A DNA stretch of 64,000 nucleotides from an uncultured Bacilli bacterium (GTDB taxonomy: Bacteria; Bacillota_I; Bacilli_A; RF39; UBA660): NCBI GenBank assembly GCA_947628565.1, contig CANRAH010000004.1, forward strand, positions 37,225 through 101,224. The letters run 5' to 3'. This document shows, in pieces, positions 8,054-15,416 of this stretch (the first letter of the stretch is position 1; each line of letters starts with the position of its first letter). Below the pieces are notes generated by a model. The model saw only the letters and a program-made list of their open reading frames with translations, ran no database searches and had not been told where the DNA came from. The position numbers and the translations under genes were made by a program.

Positions 8054-9323
8054 TAAATATTTAACTGTAAGTTCTATAACAAGATATTTAAAAGCAAAAT
8101 TTGATAGCGATGATAATTTAAGATTAGTATATTTAAAAGGTGAAATATCTAATATTAAATATCATACTACAGGGCATATATATTTTTCTATCAAAGATGA
8201 TTTAAGTAAAATTAATGCTATCATGTTTTCTAGTAATGCAAAAAAATTATTATTTAAGCCACAAGACGGTTCGAAAGTACTTATTACTGGTAGAATAAGT
8301 ATATATGAGCAAACAGGCGGATACCAAATTTATGTAGATGAAATGATAGAAGATGGTATAGGCAATTTATATATCGCATATGAGAAATTAAAAAAAGACT
8401 TGGAAAAAGAAGGATTATTTGATAAAAAATATAAAAAACAAATCCCAAAAATTCCAAATAGGGTAGGTGTTGTTACTGCCAAAACAGGTGCAGCTATTAA
8501 AGATATAATGTCTACTATAAAAAGAAGATTTCCAATATGTGAGGTTATACTTTTTCCATCTCTTGTGCAGGGAGATTCTGCTAAAGAAGACATAGTAAGA
8601 AATATTGAGATGGCTCAAAACTATAATCTAGATGTATTAATAGTTGGTAGGGGAGGAGGCTCTATCGAAGATTTATGGCCTTTCAATGAAGAAATTGTAG
8701 CGCGCGCTATATTCGCATCAAAAGTTCCAATTATAAGCGCTGTAGGGCACGAAATTGACTTTACAATAGCCGATTATGTTGCTGACATGCGAGCTCCAAC
8801 TCCAACAGGTGCAGCAGAAATGGCAGTGCCAAATTTAAGTGATTTAATTAATCTTATAAATAATTTAAAAATAAGGTTAAATGAATCGATTAATAAAAAA
8901 GTTAACTATCAAAAATTATTACTTGATTCTATTAAAGGTTCTTACGCTTTAAAGAATCCTTTGATAATGTATGAAAACAAAAAGCAAAAATTGGATATAT
9001 TATTAGATAATTTAAATAAAATATTGATAAAAAAATGTGATACTTTAAAACATAATTTGGAAATATTAAAAAAAAGTTATATATTAAATAATCCAAACTT
9101 GCTATATAAGGATAAAAAAGTTAAATTAAACAATTTAATTGATAAATTAGAATTAATTAATCCATTAGGATTGCTAAAAAAAGGATATTCTTTAACATAT
9201 AGTGATGGTAAAGTTTTAAATAAAATTAATAATGTTAATGTAAATGATATATTAACTATTAAAATTTATGATGGTATAATAAAAGCAACAGTAAAAGATG
9301 TAGAGGAGAATAAAAATGACTAA
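8046..9323 (+). CDS. xseA: Exodeoxyribonuclease VII large subunit
   Basis: Catalytic subunit of single-strand DNA exonuclease VII. N-terminal OB fold (VSSITRYLKAKFDSD...GHIYFSIKD). Catalytic domain with VGVVTAKTGAAIKDI, DVLIVGRGGGSIEDLWPFNEE and SAVGHEIDFTIADYVADMRAPTPTGAAE. The long Lys/Asn-rich helical region and C-terminal NPLGLLKKGYSLTY segment are as expected. 425 aa is normal. It overlaps both nusB and xseB by 8 bases. Confidence 0.95.
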   Translation: MDSKYLTVSSITRYLKAKFDSDDNLRLVYLKGEISNIKYHTTGHIYFSIKDDLSKINAIMFSSNAKKLLFKPQDGSKVLITGRISIYEQTGGYQIYVDEMIEDGIGNLYIAYEKLKKDLEKEGLFDKKYKKQIPKIPNRVGVVTAKTGAAIKDIMSTIKRRFPICEVILFPSLVQGDSAKEDIVRNIEMAQNYNLDVLIVGRGGGSIEDLWPFNEEIVARAIFASKVPIISAVGHEIDFTIADYVADMRAPTPTGAAEMAVPNLSDLINLINNLKIRLNESINKKVNYQKLLLDSIKGSYALKNPLIMYENKKQKLDILLDNLNKILIKKCDTLKHNLEILKKSYILNNPNLLYKDKKVKLNNLIDKLELINPLGLLKKGYSLTYSDGKVLNKINNVNVNDILTIKIYDGIIKATVKDVEENKND

Positions 9324-9540
9324 AGAAAAAGAAATGACATTTGAGGAAAAATTAAAAGAATTAGAAAATATTGTTAATGAACTTGAATCAGGAGAAATAA
9401 ACTTAGATTCATCAATAGAAAAATATACACAAGCAATGAAACTTGTAAAAGAGTGTGATGAAAAACTTAAAAATGTAGAAGAGCAAATAAATAAAATAGT
9501 TACTGAAAATGGTACTTTAGAAGATTTTGAAATAGAGTAA
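9316..9540 (+). CDS. xseB: Exodeoxyribonuclease VII small subunit
   Basis: 74-residue helical hairpin subunit that binds XseA. MTFEEKLKELENIVNELESGEINLDSSIEKY is the family core, followed by an amphipathic helix. SD AGAGGAG inside the end of xseA. Confidence 0.93.
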   Translation: MTKEKEMTFEEKLKELENIVNELESGEINLDSSIEKYTQAMKLVKECDEKLKNVEEQINKIVTENGTLEDFEIE

Positions 9541-9560
9541 ATATTAAATATGGGGGTTTT

Positions 9561-10172
9561 ATGACAAATAATGAGATAGATAAATTACTTAATATGCTAG
9601 ATAGCAAAACACTAAATGAAGTAAAAGAATTTCTTCTAAAACAAAAAAATAAAAATAATAATAATCTAAGACAACGCACATTTGAAAATTATATGTGCAA
9701 TAAATGGAAAAAGTTTGATTGGCATGATTTAAATGGCACATTGATTTTTGAGGATAATAACAATATCACTTTTTCAAATGGAATAAGTTTTTATATTTTA
9801 AATAAAGGATTAGTTAATATTGCTTCACCCAAAATTATTAATAACATGACAAATTATGCTATCCAATCTCAACACAGAATTAGAAAAATGGATGAAGATT
9901 TAAAAGATAAACTTTTAAATAAAGCTGAAAGTTTTAAAACAGATTTAGTTGAAGTTCAATATGGTGAATGTGTTGATAAAGAAATAACAAAACTAACTTC
10001 ATTTATAAATTATTCAAAAGTAATAGAATTTGATTTTAAAACTTTGGAATTAAGGACAGCAGAGATATTACTTGATAATCTAAAATTTAAAATAGATATT
10101 GAAAATCCATTATTATATGGTGAAAATGATAATGGAAAAGTATATATTTTAGGACATAAATATAATAATTAA
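9561..10172 (+). CDS. Unknown cytoplasmic protein after xseB
   Basis: 203 residues, not recognised. Acidic/Asn-rich N-terminal helical part (DKLLNMLDSKTLNEVKEFLLK), then a mixed alpha/beta part with CNKWKKFDWHDLNGTLIFED. No signal peptide or membrane helix. It starts 20 bases after xseB behind a GGGGG-type SD and ends in its own terminator, so it is the last gene of the nusB operon. Confidence 0.55.
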   Translation: MTNNEIDKLLNMLDSKTLNEVKEFLLKQKNKNNNNLRQRTFENYMCNKWKKFDWHDLNGTLIFEDNNNITFSNGISFYILNKGLVNIASPKIINNMTNYAIQSQHRIRKMDEDLKDKLLNKAESFKTDLVEVQYGECVDKEITKLTSFINYSKVIEFDFKTLELRTAEILLDNLKFKIDIENPLLYGENDNGKVYILGHKYNN

Positions 10173-10191
10173 TACCTTTTGGTATTTTTTT
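10171..10191 (+). terminator. Terminator of the nusB operon
   Basis: AATACC-TTTT-GGTATT stem followed by a T-run. Confidence 0.8.
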
Positions 10192-10254
10192 CTTTTTATA
10201 ATTTAATTATTTTTTTTCATAATAAAAATGTAGTCTAATAAAGGAGTTGTTTTT

Positions 10255-11247
10255 ATGTTTTTTAAAAAATTAAAAAATAAAACTCTTATTTTTCTTTTAA
10301 CATTATTTATTATTCCACAATCAATACTTGCTTATTCATCAAAAGTAATAGTTGGTGGTGAAACTGTTGGAATAAGACTTAACACAAATGGAATACTAAT
10401 TGTAGGAGCATATGAAATAAATGGCCATAATTCATTAGTTGAAGCAGGGTTAAAATCAGGAGATATAATAAGTCAAATAAATAATAAAAATGTTCAAACT
10501 ATAGATGAAATGGTCAACATAATAAATACTTGCAATTGTAAAAGCTTAAATTTATCTTATTCAAGAGGCAATAAAACTAAAAAAACCACCTTAAATTTAT
10601 ATGAAGATAATGGAACATTGAAAACTGGTTTATATGTTAAAGATTCAATTTCAGGTGTAGGGACTCTTACATTTATAGATCCTGAAACAAAATTGTTTGG
10701 TGTATTGGGTCATGAAATTGCAGATAATCAAACTGGCGAAATTATAGATATAAAAGATGGTTCTATATTTGATTCAAAAATTACTAGTATAACTCCAAGC
10801 GATAGAGGAAATCCTGGTGAAAAAAATGCAATACTTTATACAGATAAAGTTGATGGGCAAATATTTGAAAACACAAAAAAAGGAATATTTGGAACATATA
10901 CAAGTAATATAGATACATCTAAACTTTATAATGTAATATCTTCAGTTGATGATATTAAAATAGGAGAAGCTAAAATTTTAACAGTTTTAAATGATAGAGA
11001 TGTTAATGAATATTCGATTAAAATATTATCTGTAAACGAAACTCAAGATAAATTAAAAAACATACAATTTGAAATAACTGATAAAGAATTATTAGAAAAA
11101 ACTAATGGAATAGTGCAGGGAATGAGTGGAAGTCCAATAATTCAAGGGGATAATATTATTGGTGCGGTAACGCATGTAGTTGTAGAAGATCCACATAAAG
11201 GTTATGGAATATTAATTACTAATATGTTAGAAGAAGCTGAAAACTAG
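10255..11247 (+). CDS. spoIVB: SpoIVB serine peptidase
   Basis: Forespore-secreted S55 protease that triggers sigma-K processing in Bacillus. Residues about 8-26 are a hydrophobic signal anchor. A PDZ domain follows (VGIRLNTNGILIVG...SGDIISQINNKNVQTIDEMV). The peptidase domain has the histidine in FGVLGHEIAD, the serine in GMSGSPIIQGDNIIGAVTH and the acidic segment VEDPHKGYGILI. SD AAAGGAG. Upstream, CATAATA (about 10220) could be a sigma-F/G -10, weakly supported. In Bacillus it lies near spo0A; no spo0A follows here. Confidence 0.9.
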   Translation: MFFKKLKNKTLIFLLTLFIIPQSILAYSSKVIVGGETVGIRLNTNGILIVGAYEINGHNSLVEAGLKSGDIISQINNKNVQTIDEMVNIINTCNCKSLNLSYSRGNKTKKTTLNLYEDNGTLKTGLYVKDSISGVGTLTFIDPETKLFGVLGHEIADNQTGEIIDIKDGSIFDSKITSITPSDRGNPGEKNAILYTDKVDGQIFENTKKGIFGTYTSNIDTSKLYNVISSVDDIKIGEAKILTVLNDRDVNEYSIKILSVNETQDKLKNIQFEITDKELLEKTNGIVQGMSGSPIIQGDNIIGAVTHVVVEDPHKGYGILITNMLEEAEN

Positions 11248-11264
11248 GGAAACCTAGTTTTTTA
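11241..11264 (+). terminator. Terminator of spoIVB
   Basis: AAACTAGG-GAAA-CCTAGTTT with a GNRA-type loop and T-run. The stem includes the stop codon. Confidence 0.85.
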
Positions 11265-11274
11265 ATTAAATAAA

Positions 11275-11283
11275 TGATATAAT
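11275..11283 (+). promoter_or_regulatory. Extended -10 of the radical SAM gene
   Basis: TGA-TATAAT, followed by a GTGAT SD and ATG 11299. Confidence 0.55.
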
Positions 11284-11298
11284 TTTAACGTGATATTT

Positions 11299-12108
11299 AT
11301 GAGATTTAAAAAAATATATATTGAAATAACTAATGCTTGTAATTTAAATTGTGATTTTTGTATTAAAAATAAAAGAAAAATTAAATATATAAATATTGAT
11401 GAATTTAAAACATTGTTAAATAAAGTAAAACCATATACTAATTATTTATATTTTCATGTTTTAGGAGAACCATTAATGCATAAAGATATAAATAAATTAA
11501 TAGATATTGCTAGTGAAAATTTTAAAATTAATATTACTACAAATGGTTATCTAATAAATAGAATAAAATATAACAAAAACATAAGACAATTAAATATATC
11601 ATTACATAGTTTTAATTCAAAATATAATATTGATTTGTTTGATTATTTAAATAATGTATTTGATTCAGTTGATAATTTAATTAAAAATAATACTTATATT
11701 TCTCTTAGATTATGGGTAAAAAATAAATATAATAATGATATTATTGATTATATAAATAATAGATATAATTCAAATATTAAATATGACGTACATAATTATA
11801 AGATAAATGATAAACTTTTTATAAATAATTTTAAAGAATTTATATGGCCAGATTTAAATAATAATATAAATAATAAAATTGGTAAATGTTATGGACTTAT
11901 TGATCATATTGGTATACTTGTCGATGGTACCGTAATACCATGTTGTGTGGATAGCCTTGGTATTATAAATTTAGGTAATATATATATAGATAATCTTTCT
12001 AATATATTAAATAGTGATAGAGTAACTAATATGATAAATAATTTTAAAAATAACAAAAAATGTGAAGAATTATGTTTCCACTGCAAATTTATAGAAAAAA
12101 ATTTTTGA
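11299..12108 (+). CDS. Radical SAM/SPASM-type protein
   Basis: 269 residues. The radical SAM cluster is C14-x3-C18-x2-C21 (NACNLNCDFC), with HVLGEPLMHKD (glycine-rich motif position) and TTNGYLINR. The C-terminal region has a cysteine set like a SPASM/Twitch auxiliary cluster domain: IGKCYGL, VIPCCVDSLG, CEELCFHCKF. Such proteins modify peptides or cofactors, but no precursor peptide or partner enzyme is nearby, so the substrate is unknown. Start at ATG 11299; an in-frame GTG at 11290 is part of the SD. It ends with TGA. Confidence 0.78.
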   Translation: MRFKKIYIEITNACNLNCDFCIKNKRKIKYINIDEFKTLLNKVKPYTNYLYFHVLGEPLMHKDINKLIDIASENFKINITTNGYLINRIKYNKNIRQLNISLHSFNSKYNIDLFDYLNNVFDSVDNLIKNNTYISLRLWVKNKYNNDIIDYINNRYNSNIKYDVHNYKINDKLFINNFKEFIWPDLNNNINNKIGKCYGLIDHIGILVDGTVIPCCVDSLGIINLGNIYIDNLSNILNSDRVTNMINNFKNNKKCEELCFHCKFIEKNF

Positions 12109-12133
12109 ATATGTTATAATTGACTTGAAGGAG
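12108..12133 (+). promoter_or_regulatory. Promoter and RBS of mscL
   Basis: TGT-TATAAT at 12112-12120 and SD GAAGGAG at 12127-12133. The 20 nt 12108-12127 equal 2197-2216. Confidence 0.65.
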
Positions 12134-12142
12134 TAGTGTAGT

Positions 12143-12532
12143 ATGATAAAAGAATTTAAAAAATTTATCTCACGTGGAAATGTCATAGATCTTGCTGTTG
12201 GTGTTGTTATAGGTGGTGCTTTTAGTAAAATTGTAACTTCTTTAGTAGATAATATTATAATGCCTATCGTTGGAATCATAATAGGTGGTATTGATTTTAG
12301 TAATCTATATTGGAAAATTGGTTCAGCTAAGGTTGGATATGGTATCTTTATACAAAATATAGTTGATTTTTTAATAGTTGCATTTTGTATATTTATGTTT
12401 ATTAAAATATTTAATAAAGTACTACATAAAAAAGAAGAAAAGCCACCAGTACCTGTTAAGAAAGATGAAGTAATATTGCTTGAAGAGATAAGAGATTTAC
12501 TTAAAGATAATAAAAAAGTAACCAAAAAATAA
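12143..12532 (+). CDS. mscL: Large-conductance mechanosensitive channel MscL
   Basis: Pentameric stretch-gated channel that releases solutes on osmotic downshock. N-terminal amphipathic helix [27 protein letters not shown] (S1/TM1), [16 protein letters not shown]2 [21 protein letters not shown], and the charged C-terminal bundle helix [12 protein letters not shown]. 129 aa, normal. Single gene. Confidence 0.95.
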   Translation: MIKEFKKFISRGNVIDLAVGVVIGGAFSKIVTSLVDNIIMPIVGIIIGGIDFSNLYWKIGSAKVGYGIFIQNIVDFLIVAFCIFMFIKIFNKVLHKKEEKPPVPVKKDEVILLEEIRDLLKDNKKVTKK

Positions 12533-12581
12533 TATATTAAAAATTGGTTATTTAAAAAATAATAATAAGTTAAATATAATA

Positions 12582-12611
12582 AAAAGTCAACTAAAAATTT
12601 GGTTGGCTTTT
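12582..12611. terminator. Bidirectional terminator between mscL and the Prli42-like gene
   Basis: AAAAGTCAAC / GTTGGCTTTT (one wobble pair) around a 10-nt loop, with T-runs on both strands. Confidence 0.7.
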
Positions 12612-12694
12612 TATGCAAATATGGCAAGAATACCACTTAATACCATTGCAATTATTATTATTATTACTATAATTTTTTGTACTTTTGATCCCAT
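12611..12694 (-). CDS. Prli42/DUF4044-like 27-residue membrane micropeptide
   Basis: A short ORF with SD AGAGGTG eight bases before its ATG. The peptide is MGSKVQKIIVIIIIIAMVLS plus GILAIFA: a basic N-terminus and a single transmembrane helix with an IAMVLS core. This matches the layout of Prli42, the membrane peptide that anchors the stressosome in Listeria and is widespread in Firmicutes, and the DUF4044 pattern (KxxKIxVxxMLIAM). Its stop lies in the terminator stem shared with mscL. Assignment rests on pattern memory; the ORF itself is well supported. Confidence 0.55.
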   Translation of the reverse strand: MGSKVQKIIVIIIIIAMVLSGILAIFA

Positions 12695-12782
12695 ATAAAC
12701 ACCTCTAAATCTATTATAATATATTTTAATAAAAAATGGAATAAAAATATATTTTGTTAATAGGATTAATTAGGTGATTATA

Positions 12783-13403
12783 ATGAAACTATTGGACAAA
12801 CTTTTAAATAATGTAAAATTTGATAAAAAATATGTTTTATTTTCAATAATAATTGTATTATTTGGAATTGTAACTGGATCAATATTTATAGTAATATTGA
12901 ATTCATCCGATAAAAATTTAGTAATAGAATATATACAAAAATTCATTGAATCAATAAAAGTAAATTTTAATTACATAGATATATTAAAAAACACTTTAAT
13001 GAATAATTATTTAACTATATTTTTAATATCAATTATAGGCTTTACGTATTTTTTAATGCCATTAAATGTTTTAGTGCTATTTTATAAAGCTTTTATAATT
13101 GGCTTTAGTTTATCAGCTTTTATTTTAACCTATAAATTTAAAGGATTAATACTAAGTATTATATATATATTTCCACATTTAATAATAAATATATTATTAA
13201 TTTCTTTGCTAGTTTCTTTTACTATAAAATTATCACTTAATATGATTAGAAGTATCATAAAGAAAAAAGATGTAAATATGAGAAAATATTTTAATAAATA
13301 TTTATATATATTGATATTATTTATATTAATAATTACAATTACAAGTTTATATGAATCGTTTGTAGCGCCTTTTATTCTTAAACTAGTATTAAAAATAATA
13401 TAA
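12783..13403 (+). CDS. spoIIM: Stage II sporulation protein M
   Basis: DUF95-type polytopic membrane protein of the engulfment complex with SpoIID and SpoIIP. 206 residues. Hydrophobic segments at about 16-42, 70-110 and 118-150, and the last near 172-200. The central IIGFTYFLMPLNVLVLFYKAFIIGFSLSAF and IIYIFPHLIINILL segments fit the family (G-x-x-x-A-F-x-P-H pattern). Start at ATG 12783 behind AGGTGAT (12772-12778); the in-frame GTG 12774 belongs to the SD. Confidence 0.82.
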   Translation: MKLLDKLLNNVKFDKKYVLFSIIIVLFGIVTGSIFIVILNSSDKNLVIEYIQKFIESIKVNFNYIDILKNTLMNNYLTIFLISIIGFTYFLMPLNVLVLFYKAFIIGFSLSAFILTYKFKGLILSIIYIFPHLIINILLISLLVSFTIKLSLNMIRSIIKKKDVNMRKYFNKYLYILILFILIITITSLYESFVAPFILKLVLKII

Positions 13404-13440
13404 TGTAATTCTAATAATGATTTGTGACTTTACTTTACAC

Positions 13441-13482
13441 TTGACAAATGTAAATATTGTGATAAAATTATTATTAGGAGGG
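13441..13482 (+). promoter_or_regulatory. Promoter and RBS of the HTH gene
   Basis: -35 TTGACA (13441-13446), 16-nt spacer, extended -10 TGA-TAAAAT (13460-13468), strong SD TAGGAGGG at 13475-13482. Confidence 0.7.
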
Positions 13483-13488
13483 TATGAA

Positions 13489-14289
13489 ATGAGTATTAAG
13501 TTATCTGATGTGTTACATGAACTTGGAATATCTAAAGTCAAACTCGCTAAATTTTTAGGTGTTTCTAGACAAATGATTTATAATTATTTGGAATTGGATG
13601 ATATTGATAAATGGCCTAAAGATAAAAAAATATTACTTTTTAATTTATTAGGAATTAAAGATGCATCTGAGCTTGAAACAATAAAAATAAATACTGATTA
13701 TATAACTGAAGTTGAATTAAGGCTAAATAGTTTGTGCGATAATAAAAATGATGAAAGTAGGGGAGTAAGCAACGATCTTTTAACTGGCATCAGTCCTAAA
13801 AATCAGGAATTAATTGTAGGAATAGTAGATTTAATTAAAGAATATTTAGAAGATAATGGTTCAGAAGGCGCTACTATAGTAAATTATTTTTATCATTATT
13901 TACAGGCAATGAATAATACTAAAGAATTAAAATATATTCTTGCATATGTTGCAAAAGAAACTGGCTTTGAAAAACCAATGGAATTCGCATTTGAAGAAGA
14001 TGAACAATTTATATTTGAAAGTGTCATGTTTTCTGCAATGGTATTATATAGAAGTGGTAAAGCTTCAAAAAGCAAATTAGCCGAATCTCATAGACGTTTT
14101 GTAAATCAAATAGAACAAAAAATGGAAGAAAAATTAAGCCGTACTATGGAACTAAACAATGTTAAAGTTCAAGCATTAAAAGAACTTGGTTATACTGAAA
14201 TAAATGAAAATAATGCATCTGAAATATTTGAAAAAATAGCAGAAATACAATCTAGAAAATCTGCATTTAAAAGAATAGATGAAGAATAA
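13489..14289 (+). CDS. HTH (XRE-like) protein of unknown function
   Basis: 266 residues. Residues about 3-40 are a Cro/XRE-type helix-turn-helix (KLSDVLHELGISKVKLAKFL, GVSRQMIYNYLE). The remaining 200 residues are helical, without membrane segments, ending in EKIAEIQSRKSAFKRIDEE. Not recognised beyond the HTH. The open frame extends to 13417, but the promoter and the SD at 13475 fix the start at 13489. It is the last + strand gene before the putative terminus. No phage gene is near, so a prophage repressor is not indicated. Confidence 0.65.
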   Translation: MSIKLSDVLHELGISKVKLAKFLGVSRQMIYNYLELDDIDKWPKDKKILLFNLLGIKDASELETIKINTDYITEVELRLNSLCDNKNDESRGVSNDLLTGISPKNQELIVGIVDLIKEYLEDNGSEGATIVNYFYHYLQAMNNTKELKYILAYVAKETGFEKPMEFAFEEDEQFIFESVMFSAMVLYRSGKASKSKLAESHRRFVNQIEQKMEEKLSRTMELNNVKVQALKELGYTEINENNASEIFEKIAEIQSRKSAFKRIDEE

Positions 14290-14291
14290 AT

Positions 14292-14388
14292 ATTTAAATT
14301 AAGAACACAAGTTCTTTTTTTATATACACTTCCCCTACTATATCTTTCCTTAAAATAGGGGAGAATTACTTAATTTAAATTAAGAACA
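14292..14388. repeat. 16-bp direct repeat
   Basis: ATTTAAATTAAGAACA occurs at 14292-14307 and 14373-14388. Between the copies lie the terminator's right half and the hairpin TCCCCTA (14331-14337) / TAGGGGA (14356-14362). Confidence 0.7.
14301..14321 (+). terminator. Terminator of the HTH gene
   Basis: AAGAAC-ACAA-GTTCTT followed by T-run. Confidence 0.8.
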
Positions 14389-14491
14389 TATTAATGATAA
14401 TTATATAAATTTATTTATGGATTATCTATAATTAATTTAAAATAAGTAATAAATAATAACATTTAAATATTATAATAAAATATAAATGTAC

Positions 14492-14534
14492 TTAAATAAT
14501 AATTTTAATTAAAACAATTAAAATTATTATTTAA
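14492..14534. repeat. 19-bp perfect inverted repeat
   Basis: Left arm 14492-14510, 5-nt spacer AAAAC, right arm 14516-14534. All 19 positions pair and both arms are pure A/T, so it could extrude as a cruciform or form an RNA hairpin. Confidence 0.8.
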
Positions 14535-14642
14535 AATATACAATCTAAAATAAAATATGGTATAATGAATATATATGATATAGATATATAAACAATATAT
14601 AAAAATATATGATAAATTATTCATTTATAAATAAAAAATTTA

Positions 14643-14670
14643 ATATCCTACAATATATATTATGTTAACT
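14643..14670. other. Putative dif chromosome-dimer-resolution site
   Basis: 28 bp laid out as 11-6-11: ATATCCTACAA, TATATA, TTATGTTAACT. Against the Bacillus subtilis dif as I remember it, 24 of 28 positions agree. The XerD-side arm TTATGTTAACT also matches the E. coli arm in 10 of 11. It lies where gene direction changes from mostly + to mostly - and 3.5 kb from a xerD gene, which is what a terminus dif site predicts. Confidence 0.78.
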
Positions 14671-14688
14671 TCCTAATAGTGAATTTTT

Positions 14689-15156
14689 TTACCTAGTATA
14701 TTTTTTATTTAATATATCATTTATAAATTTACCTAATATAATTATTAGCGCAATAGAAAATATTGCTTTTAATGTATCACTTTTTACATATATTATCACA
14801 TATTGACTTATCATTAATGCTATTATCGCCGTAATTGAACCGATTAAATTATTTTCATATTGATTATAATTTAGTTTTAAATTTTCTAAATAAATTAATC
14901 CCTTAAATTCGATTGTAAACTCTTTCTTTGACTTATTTGTGTATTTTATATACTTTTCTTGTCCCAAAAAATTAATAAATTTAATTAATAGTTTATCATC
15001 TTTTATACATAATTTATTTTTTATTTCATTCATTTTTATTTTTTTATTGCAGTCATAATAAAAGCTATTAATTAAATAATTAATTATATCAGAATAAACT
15101 ACTTTTTCGTCACTTATTTTTTTTTGTTGCTTTTTCATAATATTTTTATTTTTCAT
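14689..15156 (-). CDS. Unknown protein with two C-terminal membrane helices, next to dif
   Basis: 155 residues. The N-terminal roughly 100 residues are charged and could hold a winged-helix-like fold (SDIINYLINSFYYDCNKKIKMNEIKNKLCIKDDKLLIKFINFLGQEKYIKY, helix-turn-helix spacing). Two membrane helices follow (about 105-125 and 130-148). Start at 15156 behind SD AAAGGAG; the upstream TTG is not used. Transcription runs into the dif site. Function unknown. Confidence 0.55.
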   Translation of the reverse strand: MKNKNIMKKQQKKISDEKVVYSDIINYLINSFYYDCNKKIKMNEIKNKLCIKDDKLLIKFINFLGQEKYIKYTNKSKKEFTIEFKGLIYLENLKLNYNQYENNLIGSITAIIALMISQYVIIYVKSDTLKAIFSIALIIILGKFINDILNKKYTR

Positions 15157-15246
15157 ATTTACTCCTTTCAACAATTATTTTAACACATTTTTAAATTTTA
15201 TGTATATAATTTTTATATTTGATAATAATATTACTGGGTGATTTAA

Positions 15247-15372
15247 ATGAAAAAGAATAAAAAAGAATCTAACATGAATAAAAGTAATAGTATGAATAAT
15301 AATGCTAATACTGAATCTTCTAGTTCTAAATCAAACAATTCTAGATCAAATTCTGATATAGATTGTAAATAA
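15247..15372 (+). CDS. 41-residue Asn/Ser/Lys-rich hydrophilic peptide
   Basis: A short ORF with SD GGGTGAT and an immediate terminator downstream, so it looks like a real single-gene unit. The peptide (MKKNKKESNMNKSNSMNNNA..., ending IDCK) has no hydrophobic residues beyond single ones and is certainly disordered. Composition resembles small spore-core or coat peptides, but no family motif can be claimed. A TGTATA element at about 15201 could be a forespore-type -35; no convincing -10 accompanies it. Confidence 0.5.
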   Translation: MKKNKKESNMNKSNSMNNNANTESSSSKSNNSRSNSDIDCK

Positions 15373-15379
15373 CCCACAA

Positions 15380-15402
15380 AAAGAGACTTTTGTCTCTTTT
15401 TT
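15380..15402 (+). terminator. Terminator of the 41-residue ORF
   Basis: AAAGAGAC / GTCTCTTT stem with a short TTTT-containing loop and T-run. Confidence 0.8.
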
Positions 15403-15416
15403 GTTATTCCCCTACT

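Larger units (their letters stand above)
14290..14688. other. AT-rich, palindrome-rich gene-free region ending in dif
   Basis: About 400 bases without a credible ORF, where left-half (+) and right-half (-) transcription converges. Contents in order: terminator, TCCCCTA/TAGGGGA inverted pair, a 16-bp direct repeat, a 19-bp perfect palindrome, an orphan extended -10 (TGG-TATAAT, 14558-14566), and the dif-like site. Confidence 0.7.

Noticed and set aside
10215..10226. Sigma-F/G promoters upstream of spoIVB and sigG (CATAATA boxes)
   Set aside because: The -10-like CATAATA is present in both, but no convincing -35 at the right spacing. In this AT-rich DNA such heptamers are common.
12070..12636. 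188-codon minus-strand open frame across mscL
   Set aside because: It is antisense to the clear mscL gene and lacks an SD. The real minus-strand gene there is the 27-residue ORF at 12611-12694.
13489..14289. Prophage repressor or integrative element (HTH gene near a tyrosine recombinase)
   Set aside because: The recombinase is a standard XerD in its usual deoB context, and no phage or conjugation genes are present.
14290..14700. Replication origin in the AT-rich, palindromic gap
   Set aside because: Genes converge on it rather than diverge, no dnaA or dnaN is near, and no DnaA-box cluster is visible. The dif-like site argues for the terminus.
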